Shown one piece after another: positions 61,888-64,000 of a DNA stretch of 64,000 bases. The position numbers and the translations under genes were made by a program. Within the stretch, counting starts at the first letter, position 1; every line of letters begins with the position of its first letter. This DNA is from SpSt-501 sp037481615 (GTDB taxonomy: Bacteria > Desulfobacterota > Desulfobacteria > Desulfobacterales > SpSt-501). The notes beneath the pieces were generated by a model that saw only the letters and a list, made by a program, of their open reading frames with translations, did no database searches and was not told where the DNA came from. The stretch lies in the NCBI GenBank assembly GCA_037481615.1, contig JBBFLI010000012.1; one strand, written 5' to 3'.

Positions 61888-62898
61888 ATGACGAACAGCG
61901 TCCTTTGCACGGAACTCATTCTCGCTCCCCTCAAGGGATTCACGGACAGCGCCTTTCGCAACGCCTTCAGCGCGCATTTCGGGGGGTTCGATTCCGCCGT
62001 CGCGCCCTTCGTCACCGCCTGTCCCCCGGAGCGCTTCGAGGAAGCGATGCTCCGGGACCTCGCGCCGGGGGAAAACCGGCGGCTTCCGGTCGAGCCGCAG
62101 ATTCTCGGCGCATCGGCCGAGGAGTTTCTTTTCCTTCACCGGCAGCTTGCGGATCTCGGTTACCGGGACGTGAACTGGAATCTCGGCTGCCCGTTCCGCC
62201 CGGTCATGCGCAAGGGCCGGGGGGCGGCCCTGCTCTCCCAGCCGGAGCGGATCGAACGGTTTCTCGATCGCGTGATGCCGCAACTGTCGGGCCGGCTGTC
62301 CATCAAGATGCGCCTCGGCCGAAACCGCCCCGAGGAGGCTTTCGAACTCGTCCCGATCCTCAACCGCTATCCCCTGCGTGCGGTCATCCTCCACCCCCGC
62401 ACCGCACGTCAGATGTATGCCGGGCCGACCGATCTCGCGGCCTTCGCGCGGTTCCGTGAACTCTGTCGTCACCCCGTGGTCTACAACGGGGAGATCCGCA
62501 GGGAGGAGGATGCCCTCTTTCTCCGGGACCGCCTCGGGGCGATCCCGGCCTGGATGATCGGCCGGGGGGCGCTGCAGGATCCGTTTCTGCCCGCGCGGCT
62601 GAAGGGAAGGCCGATCCCGGCGGCGCGGGAGCGGCTCGAGAGGTTCTGGGCCTTTCACGACGAGTTGACCGCCCGCTACGCGGCCTGCTTGGGCGGCGAT
62701 CCGCTGCGGCTGCTCAACCGCATGAAGGGTTTCTGGACCTATTTCTCGAGGCTCTTTGCGGAAGCGGACGAGATCCGCCGCCGTGTGCACCACGCCGCAC
62801 GGCTCGAGGAGTGGTGCCGCTTGCTCGAGGAGCTCAGGACCCGGGGGATGCAGGGAGACGGGGACGGCGCGCCGCACGGGGCGGACGCGCCGTCCTGA
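61888..62898 (+). CDS. tRNA-dihydrouridine synthase family protein
   Basis: 336 residues. The Dus pattern is clear: LAPLKGFTDSAFRN near 12-25, NWNLGCPFRPVMRKGRGAALL with the active-site Cys101, SIKMRLG near 138-144, LHPRTARQMYAGPTD near 173 and VVYNGEI. It reduces uridine in the D-loop of tRNAs with FMN. It lacks the C-terminal tail of some longer Dus enzymes. The specificity (DusA, B or C) cannot be set; GCPFRPV differs a little from the common GCPxxKV, so a divergent branch is likely. It ends 14 bases before the convergent HtrA gene stop. Confidence 0.87.
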   Translation: MTNSVLCTELILAPLKGFTDSAFRNAFSAHFGGFDSAVAPFVTACPPERFEEAMLRDLAPGENRRLPVEPQILGASAEEFLFLHRQLADLGYRDVNWNLGCPFRPVMRKGRGAALLSQPERIERFLDRVMPQLSGRLSIKMRLGRNRPEEAFELVPILNRYPLRAVILHPRTARQMYAGPTDLAAFARFRELCRHPVVYNGEIRREEDALFLRDRLGAIPAWMIGRGALQDPFLPARLKGRPIPAARERLERFWAFHDELTARYAACLGGDPLRLLNRMKGFWTYFSRLFAEADEIRRRVHHAARLEEWCRLLEELRTRGMQGDGDGAPHGADAPS

Positions 62899-62911
62899 TC
62901 GGTCGGGAAGC

Positions 62912-64000
62912 TCACTTGGGGATTCGGATCACCAGGAAGCCCGCTCCGCCCCGCTTGACGAGAAAGAGCACCGTCTCGCCGGCACGGGCTTTCTGGTATT
63001 CCGCGCGCATTTCCTGCACGGTCGTCACCGGTACACGGTTCACCTCTTTCACCACGTCGCCCTGGCGCATGCCGGCCTGGTCCGCCTTGCTCCCCGGGCG
63101 CACCTGGACGATCAACACCCCCCGCTCCTCGGGATCGAGGCCGAAACGCCGCGCGGTCTCCGGGTTGAGGTCGGCGGCGCGGACGCCCAGGTCGTCGGAG
63201 TCCTGCGGGGCCTGGCTGCGCACGGGCTGATCGGCGTCCTTGCGTTCGGCGAGCTTGACGCGCAGGGTGACTTCCTTGCCGTCCCGCATCACCTTCACCG
63301 GAACCTCCCGCCCGACCTCCATCCCGGCGACGGTCGAGGAGAGCTCGCGGCTGTTGTGCACCGCTTTCCCGTCGATGGAGAGGATCACGTCCTTCACCTT
63401 CATGCCGGCCTTGTCGGCCGGGTCGCCCGGGAACACCTGCGTCACCAGGACCCCCCGAGGCTCCTTCAGCCCGTAGTACTGCGCGAGCTCCGGGGTCAAA
63501 TCCTGGATCCCGACCCCCATCCAGCCGCGCACGACGCTGCCGCGCTGCTTGAGCTGGGCGATGATGTTCTGGGCGAGATTCACCGGGATCGCAAATCCGA
63601 TCCCCTGCCCCTGGGCGATGATCGCCGTGTTGATCCCGACCACCTCCCCTTGGAGGTTCAGCAGCGGCCCGCCCGAGTTGCCGGGGTTGATGGAGGCGTC
63701 GGTCTGGATGAAATCGTCGTAGGGGCCGGCCCCGATGAAGCGTCCCTTGGCGCTCACGATGCCGGCGGTCACGGTCTGCTCCAGGCCGAAGGGGCTGCCC
63801 ACGGCGAGCACCCAGCTGCCCACCTCGAGCTTGTCGGAGTCCCCGAGGCGCAGCGGCCGGAGGTCTTTCGCGCCGTCGATCTTGATCAGGGCGAGGTCCG
63901 TCTTCGAGTCGCGCCCGACGATCCGGGCGTCGAATTCGCGTTCGTCGAAGAGGCGCACCTTGATCTGATCGGCCCCCTCGATCACGTGGTTGTTGGTCAC
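62912..64000 (-). CDS. HtrA/DegP-family serine protease, 5' end outside the window
   Basis: About 362 residues are visible; the N terminus (signal peptide and start) lies beyond position 64000. The catalytic triad is present: His in TNNHVIE, Asp in KTDLALI and Ser in NPGNSGGPLLN. Two PDZ domains follow (about 180-270 and 285-360 of the fragment; VLVTQVFPGDPADKAGM and VLIVQVRPGSKADQAGM). DegP proteins degrade or refold misfolded periplasmic proteins. The visible sequence starts VTNNHVIEGADQIKVRLFDE, so probably 80 to 120 residues are missing. Confidence 0.93.
   Translation of the reverse strand: MTNNHVIEGADQIKVRLFDEREFDARIVGRDSKTDLALIKIDGAKDLRPLRLGDSDKLEVGSWVLAVGSPFGLEQTVTAGIVSAKGRFIGAGPYDDFIQTDASINPGNSGGPLLNLQGEVVGINTAIIAQGQGIGFAIPVNLAQNIIAQLKQRGSVVRGWMGVGIQDLTPELAQYYGLKEPRGVLVTQVFPGDPADKAGMKVKDVILSIDGKAVHNSRELSSTVAGMEVGREVPVKVMRDGKEVTLRVKLAERKDADQPVRSQAPQDSDDLGVRAADLNPETARRFGLDPEERGVLIVQVRPGSKADQAGMRQGDVVKEVNRVPVTTVQEMRAEYQKARAGETVLFLVKRGGAGFLVIRIPK

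Noticed and set aside
1..64000. tRNA, rRNA, CRISPR arrays, intact insertion sequences or prophage genes
   Set aside because: No tRNA-like T-arm with matching stems, no spaced direct repeats, no transposase, integrase or phage structural gene was found by reading; TTCGAATC at 51723 lies in the PilZ coding sequence and is not a tRNA.

Overview
The window is very GC-rich, densely coded DNA with few insertions. It looks like a chromosome segment of an anaerobic or microaerophilic, flagellated Gram-negative bacterium. Desulfobacterota (the former Deltaproteobacteria) is my best guess from gene content only: a tungsten-type aldehyde:ferredoxin oxidoreductase, 2-oxoacid:acceptor oxidoreductase, glutaconyl-CoA decarboxylase, bacteriohemerythrin, TRAP and LIV transporters, and FlgM with a sigma-28 promoter. 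No rRNA, tRNA, CRISPR array or intact insertion sequence was seen.

Layout. 1-3110: a cut-off divergent polysaccharide deacetylase, an FHA protein and a short PgpH-like HD membrane phosphodiesterase. 3215-7825: anaerobic acyl metabolism, with a two-gene 2-oxoacid oxidoreductase (beta and gamma fused), a biotin carrier and glutaconyl-CoA decarboxylase alpha. 7894-11175: an M23 peptidase, an HD-GYP protein and a ModF-like double ATPase. 11303-24720: a long co-directional cluster headed by a FadR-type regulator. It holds a ferredoxin-domain protein, two unknown proteins, an aldehyde dehydrogenase, a PPC-domain protein, a complete LIV ABC importer, a tungsten-type aldehyde oxidoreductase, a MoaD-like protein and a PanB-family enzyme. 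It looks like an uptake-and-oxidation pathway for an unidentified organic acid or aldehyde and is the best candidate here for an undescribed system.

24882-33708: a PlsB-like acyltransferase, a low-GC inverted repeat with a tandem repeat, a histone-deacetylase-like amidohydrolase, small lipoproteins, bacteriohemerythrin, a large VWA plus triple OmpA-like secreted protein and a BASS-type transporter. 33863-41006: an RpiR-controlled sugar-acid unit (TRAP importer, RraA-like protein, KDG kinase, 2-hydroxyacid dehydrogenase, KDPG-type aldolase) that should end in pyruvate and glyceraldehyde-3-phosphate. 41098-47305: a ferric/Afu-type ABC importer bracketed by two HAD proteins, with a cold-shock gene. 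47327-64000: housekeeping and signalling genes, namely a nucleoside-recognition membrane protein, a CNB-PilZ fusion, a second PilZ protein, cell-wall enzymes, RecX, FlgM, SppA, Hsp20, a SpoIIE-type phosphatase, a degenerate inositol-monophosphatase homologue, an MFS exporter, a Dus enzyme and a cut-off HtrA protease.

Intergenic gaps repeatedly hold TTGACN-17-TAnnnT promoters. Several genes without a Shine-Dalgarno sequence start only 6-11 bases after a -10 box, which suggests some leaderless transcripts. All three solute-binding-protein genes are followed by a strong GC hairpin with no T-run.
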